NCBI GenBank assembly: GCA_002309915.1
Contig: DBYT01000093.1
Span: 3,992 to 33,555, forward strand
Direction of reading: 5' to 3'
From: Bacteroidales bacterium UBA1179
GTDB taxonomy: Bacteria > Bacteroidota > Bacteroidia > Bacteroidales > Bacteroidaceae
Length of the DNA: 29,564 nucleotides
Shown one piece after another: positions 6,808 to 15,370 of this stretch. Within the stretch, counting starts at the first letter, position 1. Each line of letters starts with the position of its first letter. Under the pieces are notes generated by a model. It saw only the letters and a list, made by a program, of their open reading frames with translations. It was not told the DNA's origin and searched no databases. A program made the translations under genes and the position numbers.

Positions 6808-8451
6808 ATGGCAAATTTCAAGTATGCGCCCATGTTCCAGCTGGGCAAGGATGAGACAGAGTACTATCTGCTCACCAAGGATTACGTAAGCGTAAGCGAG
6901 TTTGAAGGCAAACCCATTCTGAAGGTTCAGAAAGAGGGTCTGACCAAGATGGCCAATGCCGCATTCCGCGATGTAAGTTTCCTGCTTCGCCGTTCACACA
7001 ACGAGCAGGTTGCCAAGATTCTGCGTGACCCCGAGGCATCAGATAACGATAAATATGTAGCTCTTACATTCCTGCGCAACGCGGAGGTATCGGCCAAGGG
7101 CAAACTGCCTCTGTGCCAGGATACCGGTACCGCTATCATCCACGGCGAGAAGGGTCAGCAGGTATGGACCGGATTCTGTGATGAAGAGGCTCTGTCAGAG
7201 GGCGTATTCAAGACCTATACCGAGGAGAACCTGCGCTACAGCCAGAACGCTCCGCTGGATATGTACAATGAGGTGAACACCAAGTGCAACCTGCCCGCCC
7301 AGATTGACATCGAGGCTACCGAGGGTATGGAGTACCGCTTCCTGATGGTTACCAAGGGTGGCGGATCGGCCAATAAGACATATCTCTATCAGGAGACCAA
7401 GGCACGCATCCAGAACCCCGGCACACTGATTCCCTTCCTGGTTGAGAAGATGAAGAGCCTGGGTACTGCAGCCTGTCCTCCCTACCATATCGCATTCGTA
7501 ATTGGCGGTACCAGCGCCGAGAAGAACCTTCTCACAGTCAAGCTGGCATCAACTCACTACTATGACTCACTGCCCACCACAGGCGATGAGACCGGCCGCG
7601 CATTCCGTGACGTTGAGCTTGAGAAGCAGCTCCTGCAGGAGGCTTACAAGATTGGTCTGGGCGCACAGTTCGGCGGTAAGTATATGGCACACGATGTACG
7701 TGTAATCCGTCTGCCGCGCCACGGCGCAAGCTGCCCCATAGGTCTGGGCGTAAGTTGCTCTGCTGACCGCAACATCAAGGCCAAGATCAACAAGGACGGT
7801 ATCTGGATTGAGAAGATGGATGACAAACCATACGAGCTCATTCCTGAGGAACTGCGTCAGGCCGGTGAGGGCGATGCCGTAAAGGTTGACCTGAACCGCC
7901 CGATGGCTGAGGTATGCAAGCAGCTCTCACAGTATCCCGTAAGCACACGTCTGAGCCTTAACGGCACAATCATAGTAGGTCGTGACATAGCACACGCCAA
8001 GATCAAGGCACGCCTTGACGCCGGTGAGCCTATGCCTCAGTACCTCAAGGAGCACCCCATCTACTACGCAGGTCCCGCCAAGACACCTGCCGGAATGGCT
8101 TGCGGCTCTATGGGCCCCACCACTGCCGGACGTATGGACCCGTACGTGGATGAGTTCCAGGATAATGGAGGCTCCATGATCATGCTGGCCAAGGGTAACC
8201 GCTCACAGGCCGTTACCGATGCCTGCAAGAAACACGGCGGATTCTACCTGGGTTCAATTGGCGGCCCCGCTGCCATCCTGGCCCAGAACAACATCAAGTC
8301 AATCGAGTGCGTCGAGTATCCCGAGCTTGGCATGGAGGCCATCTGGAAAATCGAAGTTGAGGACTTCCCCGCCTTCATTTTGGTGGACGATAAGGGAAAT
8401 GACTTTTTCAAACAGCTTAAGCCCTGCACAGGCTGCAGCATTCTGAAATAA
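6808..8451 (+). CDS. Class I (iron-sulfur) fumarate hydratase
   Basis: A 547-residue class I fumarase that interconverts fumarate and malate in the cytoplasm. Three cysteines at positions matching the known FumA cluster ligands are present: C103 (PLCQDTG), C223 (AACPPYH) and C317 (GVSCSADR). KGGGSANK (183-190) and the C-terminal GSMGPTTAGRMDPY region are also family features. In fumarate-respiring Bacteroidales this step leads to succinate. It starts two bases after the hflX stop and its TAA directly abuts the holB ATG. FumA and FumB types cannot be told apart here, so no symbol is given. Confidence 0.95.
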   Translation: MANFKYAPMFQLGKDETEYYLLTKDYVSVSEFEGKPILKVQKEGLTKMANAAFRDVSFLLRRSHNEQVAKILRDPEASDNDKYVALTFLRNAEVSAKGKLPLCQDTGTAIIHGEKGQQVWTGFCDEEALSEGVFKTYTEENLRYSQNAPLDMYNEVNTKCNLPAQIDIEATEGMEYRFLMVTKGGGSANKTYLYQETKARIQNPGTLIPFLVEKMKSLGTAACPPYHIAFVIGGTSAEKNLLTVKLASTHYYDSLPTTGDETGRAFRDVELEKQLLQEAYKIGLGAQFGGKYMAHDVRVIRLPRHGASCPIGLGVSCSADRNIKAKINKDGIWIEKMDDKPYELIPEELRQAGEGDAVKVDLNRPMAEVCKQLSQYPVSTRLSLNGTIIVGRDIAHAKIKARLDAGEPMPQYLKEHPIYYAGPAKTPAGMACGSMGPTTAGRMDPYVDEFQDNGGSMIMLAKGNRSQAVTDACKKHGGFYLGSIGGPAAILAQNNIKSIECVEYPELGMEAIWKIEVEDFPAFILVDDKGNDFFKQLKPCTGCSILK

Positions 8452-9588
8452 ATGTATTTCAGGGACGTAATAGGACAGCAGGATGTGATTGAGCGGCTCG
8501 TCAAGGACGCTCAGGCCGGAACTGTGCCGCATGCTCTGCTGTTCTGCGGTCCTGAAGGTACGGGAAAGCTGCAGACAGCCATTGCATTTGCGCGCTATCT
8601 GCTGTGCCGCGACAAAGGTACTGCTGCAGACTCCTGCGGCAAGTGCCCTGCCTGCGTCAAGATGGACAAGTTGGTCCACCCTGACCTGCACTTTGTGTTC
8701 CCTGTAATAAACAAAAGCAAGACTTCAGAGCGGTCAACCGTATCGGACGATGAGATCCAGACCTGGCGCGAGACAGTACTGGAGCAACAGTATTTCGGAT
8801 TTGAGGATTGGCTCAGCGCCATTGACGCCGAAAACAAGCAGGCCAGCATATTTGTAACAGAGAGCGAGCGTATCACATCCAAACTCTCGCTCAAATCCGT
8901 AGAGGGCGGTTACAAGATTATGATAATCTGGCATGCCGAGAAGATGAACCAGCAGTGCGCCAACTCTCTGCTGAAACTGCTTGAGGAGCCGCCTGCCCAG
9001 ACGGTATTCATACTTACGACCGATACCCCCGAGCAGATGCTGGAGACCATACTGAGCCGTACCCAGCGCATTGATTTCAGGCGCATTCCGGAGCATGAGA
9101 TTGAAACAAGGCTTCAGGGCCCCGGCTATCAGCTGGACCAGGATACGGCTCAAAAGATTGCGCACCTGAGCGGCGGCAGTTGGCTCAAAGCCATAAGCGC
9201 ACTGCGAGTAAATGCCGAGAGCGATGAGTTCTTTGACTACTTTACACAACTGATGCGTCTGTCTTACGGCCGCAAGCTCAAAGACCTGAAACGGTGGTCG
9301 GAGAGCATAGCCGGTGGAGGACGCGAGTGGCAGAAACGGTTCCTTGCCTACTGCCAGCGTATGATACGCGAGAACTTTATCAGCAACTTCCACAACCCTG
9401 ACCTCAATTACATGACTGAGCAGGAGCGGCAGTTCTCGGTAAAGTTCGCCCCGTTCGTGAATGAGAACAATATCATCGGACTTATGGATATGCTGTCCGA
9501 TGCCCAAAGAGATATAGAACAGAACGTTAACTCCAAGATGGTCTTTTTTGACATGTCACTCAAGACCATCATGCTAATGAAGCAATAA
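8452..9588 (+). CDS. holB: DNA polymerase III subunit delta' (clamp loader)
   Basis: A 378-residue AAA+ subunit of the sliding-clamp loader. The N-terminus FRDVIGQQDVIERL and the P-loop-like GPEGTGK (33-39) are typical. Four cysteines (C52, C62, C65, C68; SCGKCPAC) form the zinc module of delta' and gamma/tau subunits. LLKLLEEPPAQTVFIL and ILSRTQRI are the sensor-region motifs of this group. The 378-residue length and lack of a tau-like tail favour delta' over DnaX. It directly abuts the fumarase stop codon and ends one base before ricT. Confidence 0.92.
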   Translation: MYFRDVIGQQDVIERLVKDAQAGTVPHALLFCGPEGTGKLQTAIAFARYLLCRDKGTAADSCGKCPACVKMDKLVHPDLHFVFPVINKSKTSERSTVSDDEIQTWRETVLEQQYFGFEDWLSAIDAENKQASIFVTESERITSKLSLKSVEGGYKIMIIWHAEKMNQQCANSLLKLLEEPPAQTVFILTTDTPEQMLETILSRTQRIDFRRIPEHEIETRLQGPGYQLDQDTAQKIAHLSGGSWLKAISALRVNAESDEFFDYFTQLMRLSYGRKLKDLKRWSESIAGGGREWQKRFLAYCQRMIRENFISNFHNPDLNYMTEQERQFSVKFAPFVNENNIIGLMDMLSDAQRDIEQNVNSKMVFFDMSLKTIMLMKQ

Positions 9589-9589
9589 T

Positions 9590-10720
9590 ATGGATCAGGA
9601 TTTCATACTCAATAACGGAAGCGGCGGTATATGCTGCAAGGGTTGCGGCCGCGGAATGGGCCAGCTCCACTCATTTGACTATCTGGCCGGTGTGCCCGGG
9701 GCCGATGAGGGCGACTATGTTGAGGTACAGTTCAAGAACACCCGTAAGGGATTCTTTATCAACTCCAACAATATCCCCCTTGAAAAAGGTGATATCGTGG
9801 CTGTGGAATCCAATCCCGGGCATGATATAGGTACGGTCACCATGACCGGTCGTCTGGTAAAGCTCCAGATGAAGAAGGCCAACCTGCGCCCCGACATTGA
9901 GATCAAGCGCATCTACCGTAAGGCGCGTGAGGTTGACATGGAGAAGTATGCCGAGGCCAAGGCCCGTGAGCATGACACCATGATACGTTCACGCCAGATT
10001 GCCAAGGATCTGGGTCTGGAAATGAAGATAGGTGATGTGGAGTATCAGGGCGACGGACTCAAAGCCATCTTCTACTATATTGCTGATGGCCGTGTGGACT
10101 TCCGCCAGCTCATCAAGGTGCTGGCCGACGCGTTCCACGTACGTATCGAGATGAAACAGATAGGTGCACGACAGGAGGCAGGCCGCATCGGTGGCATCGG
10201 CCCCTGCGGACGTGAATTGTGCTGCACCACCTGGATGACCAGTTTTGTATCGGTCTCAACCGGCGCTGCCCGTTTCCAGGACCTCTCCATGAACCCGCAG
10301 AAGTTGGCAGGCCAGTGCGCCAAGTTAAAGTGCTGCCTCAACTATGAGGTTGATGCCTACGTGGAGGCCCAGAAGGGATTCCCCTCACGCGACATTCCTC
10401 TTGAGACCAAAGACAGTACATATTATTTCTTCAAGGCCGATATCCTTAACGGCCAGATATCATACTCAACCGATAAGGTATTCGCAGCCAACGTGGAGAC
10501 CATCACCCCGGAGCGTGCCCTTGAGATAATAGGTATGAACCGCAAGGGTCAGAAACCGTTGAGTCTGGATGAGACAGTAGTCAAGACCGATTCACGTATC
10601 GAAAACGATATTCTTACCGACGAGGATCTGTCACGCTTCGACAAAAAGAAAAAGAAGAAAAAACACCACAACCGTAACCGCGGACCCCGTCCCGACAACG
10701 GCCCAAAGCCTCAACAGTGA
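9590..10720 (+). CDS. ricT: RicT/PSP1-family iron-sulfur regulatory protein
   Basis: A 376-residue PSP1-domain protein (YaaT/RicT family). In Bacillus, RicT forms a 4Fe-4S complex with RicA and RicF and affects RNA maturation; the role in Bacteroidales is not established. The conserved block GRIGGIGPCGRELCC is followed by QCAKLKCCLNYE. An extra cysteine cluster lies near the N-terminus (C15, C16, C19). The C-terminus is a strongly basic, probably disordered tail with a run of lysines and histidines after about residue 350, suggestive of nucleic-acid contact. Last gene of the plus-strand operon; it ends ten bases from the convergent rodA stop. The family is clear; use of the ricT symbol is by analogy. 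Confidence 0.85.
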   Translation: MDQDFILNNGSGGICCKGCGRGMGQLHSFDYLAGVPGADEGDYVEVQFKNTRKGFFINSNNIPLEKGDIVAVESNPGHDIGTVTMTGRLVKLQMKKANLRPDIEIKRIYRKAREVDMEKYAEAKAREHDTMIRSRQIAKDLGLEMKIGDVEYQGDGLKAIFYYIADGRVDFRQLIKVLADAFHVRIEMKQIGARQEAGRIGGIGPCGRELCCTTWMTSFVSVSTGAARFQDLSMNPQKLAGQCAKLKCCLNYEVDAYVEAQKGFPSRDIPLETKDSTYYFFKADILNGQISYSTDKVFAANVETITPERALEIIGMNRKGQKPLSLDETVVKTDSRIENDILTDEDLSRFDKKKKKKKHHNRNRGPRPDNGPKPQQ

Positions 10721-10730
10721 CCCCTTTGCG

Positions 10731-12188
10731 TCAGTAGGAGGTGGTGCGTTCGCAGTCTATGCGCAGGAAGACTGCAAGCAGGATGGTGAAACCCCAGAGT
10801 GAGGAGCCTCCGTAGCTGAAGAAAGGCAGCGGGATTCCTATTACGGGAGTAATACCCAGTACCATGCCTATATTAATAAATAGGTGGAACAGCAGTATGC
10901 ATACCACCGAGTATCCGTAGACCCGTCCGAATACGGATGACTGCCGCTCGGCCAGCACTATAAGACGTAAAAGAAGCCCCAGATAGAGCAGCAGTACAAA
11001 TACCGAGCCCTTGAATCCCTGCTCCTCGCCCACGGTACAGAATATGAAGTCTGTATCCTGCTCGGGAACATACTTGAGTTTGGTCTGGGTTCCCTTCATA
11101 AAACCCTTTCCCGTAAAACCGCCTGAGCCGATGGCAATCAGAGACTGGTTTACGTTATAACCCGTTCCCTGAGGATCATCCTCCAGTCCCAGAGTCACGT
11201 TGATACGGGTGCGCTGGTGCGGCTGAAGAATCTTGTTGAAGGCATAATCCACGGAGAGCAGATATCCTACAGATCCCAAGGCAAACAGTGCCACAAGAAT
11301 ATACTTGCGGGTCATATCCTTTAACGCACGGAAAAATATATAGGCACTGGTAAGAACTATAAGACCTATCTGCAGCCAGGTAACCTTGAACGGTACGATT
11401 GAAAGTGATACGGCCAGGCCGACGAGCATTCCGCCCAATCCTATACCTCCGACGGTAAGTGTAAACTTACGGTTCTTGGACATGAACCACAATATGAGAG
11501 GTACAAGCAGTTGTATGATGGTCAGCACAAGCCAGGTTCCCACCTGGAACGGCTGGTCACCGAAGTTTACGGGACTGAACTTTATCTCCAGAATAAAGAA
11601 GACTATGGCACAGAATCCCAGGAACAATACGCTTCCGGTCATTCCCTCACGGTAAAGCACCAGCAGGAAAGCAAGATAAACCAATGCTGATCCGGTCTCG
11701 TTCTGACAGATAATCAGGAACATGGGAATCACGAACACGGCGCAGGCCTTTAGCAGGTCACCCAGTTGTGCCGGGTTGAAATCATACCTGTCCACAAATT
11801 TGGCAAGTGCAAGTGCTGTAGCAAACTTGGCGAACTCAGCCGGCTGCAGACTCACCGGACCCAGATTAAGCCACGAACGTGAGCCCTTGGTGTCCTTAGC
11901 CACAAAAATGGTGACAATAAGCAGCAGCAAAAGCGCTATGTAGATGATATAAGAGTATGAATTCAGGAAATTCTGGTTGATGAACATAACCACTGCTCCC
12001 AATGCGACAGCACACAGTATCCAGACCATCTGCTTGCCCGGACGGGTAGCGAACGAGAACAGGTCAACGTTCTCGACATTGGCGCTGGCACCGCAGATAC
12101 TGAACCAGCCGCACACCATGATGACCAGCACCAGCAGTACTGTAAACCAGTCAAGTTTACCCAGTATGTCAACGTTCCTCCTCTCCAT
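10731..12188 (-). CDS. rodA: Peptidoglycan glycosyltransferase RodA
   Basis: A 485-residue SEDS-family membrane protein that polymerises lipid II during side-wall growth, working with the PBP2 encoded just upstream. Family landmarks include LNLGPVSLQPAEFAK, EQDTDFIFCTVGEEQGF and the C-terminal PLPFFSYGGSSL. It is about 115 residues longer than the E. coli protein, with an extra hydrophobic stretch in the middle (about residues 190-300), a length I associate with Bacteroidetes RodA. The start is the ATG at 12188, which overlaps the end of mrdA by 20 bases; a TTG six bases upstream is less likely. Confidence 0.93.
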   Translation of the reverse strand: MERRNVDILGKLDWFTVLLVLVIMVCGWFSICGASANVENVDLFSFATRPGKQMVWILCAVALGAVVMFINQNFLNSYSYIIYIALLLLLIVTIFVAKDTKGSRSWLNLGPVSLQPAEFAKFATALALAKFVDRYDFNPAQLGDLLKACAVFVIPMFLIICQNETGSALVYLAFLLVLYREGMTGSVLFLGFCAIVFFILEIKFSPVNFGDQPFQVGTWLVLTIIQLLVPLILWFMSKNRKFTLTVGGIGLGGMLVGLAVSLSIVPFKVTWLQIGLIVLTSAYIFFRALKDMTRKYILVALFALGSVGYLLSVDYAFNKILQPHQRTRINVTLGLEDDPQGTGYNVNQSLIAIGSGGFTGKGFMKGTQTKLKYVPEQDTDFIFCTVGEEQGFKGSVFVLLLYLGLLLRLIVLAERQSSVFGRVYGYSVVCILLFHLFINIGMVLGITPVIGIPLPFFSYGGSSLWGFTILLAVFLRIDCERTTSY

Positions 12189-14013
12189 AATCAATCACAC
12201 GACTTGAATAATCCTCAACCTTACGCAGGCTCGCCTCCGACAGGGAGCCGTTTATGTACTGCTCCATCATCAGCGCACCTATAGGCACACCGTATACGGC
12301 ACCGAATCCGCCGTTCTCAACATAGACTGCAATGGCAATCTTGGGATCCTCCATCGGAGCGAATCCCATGAATACAGAATGGTCTATGCCGCGGTTCTGG
12401 GCAGTACCTGTTTTGCCGCAAACCAGATAATCACGGTTGTTGGCGGCACGGCATGTACCGTCAATGACTGACTGGCGCATACCCTGCACTACTATCTCGT
12501 AGTTCTCTTTGTCTACGTTTACATAGTGACGGTCGGTATAGGCAACATCCGTATCCTCTCCGTCAACTGACCTGACCACATGAGGTGTGATGTAATAGCC
12601 GCGGTTGGCGATGGTGGCACCCAGGTTGGCAATCTGGAGGGGTGTCAGTGTAACCTCACCCTGACCGATTGCGTTACTTATTGTGGTAAGTCCGTTCCAT
12701 GAACGGTTGTAATGACGGTCATAATAGTCCGAGTTGGGGATCATGCCGCGGGCCTCACCGGGAAGGTCCACTCCAAGCGTATAGCCGAATCCCATATCGA
12801 CCATATAATCCTTCCATACGGTAAGCGCATTCTGAGGTGATCCGTATTTGGATGCACCGATCATATAGTAGTATCCCCAGCAGAAGTAACCGTTACATGA
12901 TGTGGCAATGGCAAAATTCAGCGACAGGGGTGATGAATGTGAGTGACAGCCCACCCTGAGTCCGCGGAATGAGAATCCGTCATTGCAGGAGTATTTGGTA
13001 TCGGTATCAATTATTCCCTCCTGAAGGAAGGTAAGCGCCTGTGATGTCTTGAAGGTTGAGCCGGGAGGATAGGTTCCCTGAATGGGACGGTTCAGCAGGG
13101 GCTTGTCAGGTCTGGCCTGCAACTCCTGATAATGCTCTCCACGATGGCGGCCCGACAGCTCCGAGGGGTTGAATGAAGGGGCCGATACCATACAGAGTAT
13201 CTCACCTGTCTTGGGTTCGATGGCAACAATGCTGCCTATCTTGTTCTGCATGAGTTTCTCACCCAACATCTGAAGTTCTATGTCAAGTCCCAGCGTAAGG
13301 TTACGTCCGGGTACTGCCTCCTTGTCAAACTCGCCGTTGTAATAACTGCCCTGGATACGTCCGTAGGCATCCTTGAGCAGCACCTCGGTACCCTTCTCTC
13401 CGCGCAGCTGAGACTCGTAGTATTTCTCTACGCCCTGCTTGCCGATTACGTCACCCTGGACATACCAGCTGTCATCCTCTATCTCACTCTTGGAAACCTC
13501 ACCAAGATCACCCAGAAGATGAGCTCCCGCCTCATAACTGTACTTGCGCTGCTGACGCTGGGTTATGCCGAAACCGTTGAAGCGGTACATCTTCTCCCTG
13601 AATTCCGATATCTCCTCAAATGAGAGCTGTGCCAGGAATGTCTGTTCTGTATAGGGAGAGTAACCGGGGTTCTTACGGCGGTTACGGATATCGGCCATAC
13701 GGGTATCAAAAAACTCCCGGGTAATGTCAAGTGACTGGCAGAAGGCAAGGGTATCCAGGTTGCGGATGTTGCGCATAACCACAGTAACATCAAATGACGG
13801 CTGGTTGCTCACAATCATACGGCCCTGGCGGTCATAGATGACTCCGCGTGTGGGATAGACCGTGCGGTAGTAGAGTGCGTTGTTATCGGCCGAATTACGG
13901 TAACGGGTATCGATAAGCTGAATCTGAACCAGGCGGATGATATACAGGAGCACGACAGATACCACCATCAGACCGATGGAGTACTTCCTGTTATCAAATC
14001 TGTGGCTCTTCAC
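12169..14013 (-). CDS. mrdA: Penicillin-binding protein 2 (elongasome transpeptidase)
   Basis: A 614-residue class B penicillin-binding protein that cross-links peptidoglycan in the rod complex. One N-terminal membrane segment (about 12-31) anchors it. The dimerisation/pedestal region begins with YPTRGVIYDRQGRMIVSN. The transpeptidase domain has S319 in STFK, SCN at 372-374 and KTGT at 533-536, so all three catalytic motifs are intact. The start codon is GTG. It begins six bases after mreD and overlaps rodA, consistent with production as a PBP2-RodA pair. Confidence 0.95.
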   Translation of the reverse strand: MKSHRFDNRKYSIGLMVVSVVLLYIIRLVQIQLIDTRYRNSADNNALYYRTVYPTRGVIYDRQGRMIVSNQPSFDVTVVMRNIRNLDTLAFCQSLDITREFFDTRMADIRNRRKNPGYSPYTEQTFLAQLSFEEISEFREKMYRFNGFGITQRQQRKYSYEAGAHLLGDLGEVSKSEIEDDSWYVQGDVIGKQGVEKYYESQLRGEKGTEVLLKDAYGRIQGSYYNGEFDKEAVPGRNLTLGLDIELQMLGEKLMQNKIGSIVAIEPKTGEILCMVSAPSFNPSELSGRHRGEHYQELQARPDKPLLNRPIQGTYPPGSTFKTSQALTFLQEGIIDTDTKYSCNDGFSFRGLRVGCHSHSSPLSLNFAIATSCNGYFCWGYYYMIGASKYGSPQNALTVWKDYMVDMGFGYTLGVDLPGEARGMIPNSDYYDRHYNRSWNGLTTISNAIGQGEVTLTPLQIANLGATIANRGYYITPHVVRSVDGEDTDVAYTDRHYVNVDKENYEIVVQGMRQSVIDGTCRAANNRDYLVCGKTGTAQNRGIDHSVFMGFAPMEDPKIAIAVYVENGGFGAVYGVPIGALMMEQYINGSLSEASLRKVEDYSSRVIDYGEEER

Positions 14014-14019
14014 TACCTA

Positions 14020-14538
14020 TCAACGTTTGTAACCTGAGGACATGGTGACGCTTTCCGTCACTATCATAAGAATAAAAGTCACGAGAGTGCTGAATACGAT
14101 CTTGAGAACCAGCACCGTCCAATCGCCGAGAGGAATACTGCGCAGTATGAAATAGCATGTATGATGCAGCGTTATCATCAGAAGCAGATAACCTGCAAAC
14201 GATCTGCCGCCCATGGTGGCAGAACAGGGAATCAGAACATCATGACGGTCCAACTGAACGAACAGTTTGACAATAGCAGGCTGGAACATGGTAATGAAGG
14301 TAGCAGAAGCGGCGTTCAGGCCTGGAGTTCCCGAGAACAGATCAATTGACAGGCCAAGGAAGAACGCCCACAGCAATACGGCTGAACGGTTCATTGAGGT
14401 GTCAAATCTGATTATCATCCAGATGTAGAACAACGGGGTCACATAACCGAACAGGTTTATCCGGTTCAGGATCAGCACCTGAAGCAACCCCAGTCCGATC
14501 AACTGGAACAAACGGAACATGAAAGACCTCTTCTCCAT
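14020..14538 (-). CDS. mreD: Rod shape-determining protein MreD
   Basis: A 172-residue, strongly hydrophobic inner-membrane protein with five or six predicted helices. It contains the MreD-like stretch NLFGYVTPLFYIWMI in Bacteroidetes form and GLSIDLFSGTPGLNAASATF. It bridges MreC to the RodA/PBP2 machinery. Sequence similarity to distant MreD proteins is low, so position between mreC and mrdA, with gaps of five and six bases, carries much of the evidence. Confidence 0.88.
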   Translation of the reverse strand: MEKRSFMFRLFQLIGLGLLQVLILNRINLFGYVTPLFYIWMIIRFDTSMNRSAVLLWAFFLGLSIDLFSGTPGLNAASATFITMFQPAIVKLFVQLDRHDVLIPCSATMGGRSFAGYLLLMITLHHTCYFILRSIPLGDWTVLVLKIVFSTLVTFILMIVTESVTMSSGYKR

Positions 14539-14543
14539 AACCT

Positions 14544-15356
14544 CTAATTCAATATCTGTTCATTGAGTTCCTCAATCTCATCATCAGCAGTCTGCGTATG
14601 TATGTATACCCATCCCAGGTCGGACAGGTCACAAGACAGATTGACCTTGATTCTGAGGGTATAACCGTTCTTGGAGCGTTCAACTCCAGCCACGGTTCCT
14701 ACCGGAACGTTTTCCGGAAATACTGATGAAAAACCGGTCGTGACAATGGTATCACCAATCTCCACTGCTGAGTGGTAAGGCATATCCTTGAGTTGGGCCA
14801 CATAAGGATCTCCTCCGGACCACTCCAGGAAACCGAAACTGTCACTTCCCTTTTTCTTGCAACTTATGCTTGAATTGCCGTTCAACACCGGCAGGACTAT
14901 GGAATAACGCTTGCCTGTGACCATGACAACACCTACCACACCGTCAGGATTGTAAACACCCATACCCGGGGCAATCCCGTCGCGGCTGCCTTTGTTGATG
15001 GTCAGATAATTGTCATCCTTACGGATCGAGTTGTCCACTACACGTGCCGCCACCACCCTCGATGAGGACAGCTCTCTCTCCTGATCGACATACTGGCTGT
15101 CGGTCATTTCATAGAGCATTTCACGGAGTCTGGTGTTTTCCTCAACCAAACGGGTGTTCTCCTTTCTGATGAAGAAGAACTGATCCACTCCGGCACGCCA
15201 CTCATAGATGGTTCCGGACAAGGAGTTGGCCGAGGTCAAAAAGGCCTCTTTCTGCCGGTCGTTGAAACCGAACAGGAGCACCAGCGACAATATCTCCAGA
15301 AGTAAGAAAAGGAAAACGTAGCTGTGCTTTACTATGAAGTCAAGCAGTGAACGCAC
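14544..15356 (-). CDS. mreC: Rod shape-determining protein MreC
   Basis: A 270-residue envelope protein. A single membrane helix near the N-terminus (about 11-30) is followed by a coiled coil (about 62-90, KENTRLVEENTRLREML) and the two beta domains of the family (GSRDGIAPGMGVYNPDGVVGVV; DTIVTTGFSSVFPENVPVGTV). MreC activates PBP2 in the periplasm. The frame opens with GTG, which gives the expected short cytoplasmic end (MRSLLDFIVKHS). Fourteen bases separate it from mreB. Confidence 0.93.
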   Translation of the reverse strand: MRSLLDFIVKHSYVFLFLLLEILSLVLLFGFNDRQKEAFLTSANSLSGTIYEWRAGVDQFFFIRKENTRLVEENTRLREMLYEMTDSQYVDQERELSSSRVVAARVVDNSIRKDDNYLTINKGSRDGIAPGMGVYNPDGVVGVVMVTGKRYSIVLPVLNGNSSISCKKKGSDSFGFLEWSGGDPYVAQLKDMPYHSAVEIGDTIVTTGFSSVFPENVPVGTVAGVERSKNGYTLRIKVNLSCDLSDLGWVYIHTQTADDEIEELNEQILN

Positions 15357-15370
15357 GGCTATCCTTTATT

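Noticed and set aside
8734..9507. 257-codon minus-strand open frame inside holB
   Set aside because: It lies fully antisense to a well-supported gene, has no recognisable motif, and arises from codon bias of the plus-strand gene.
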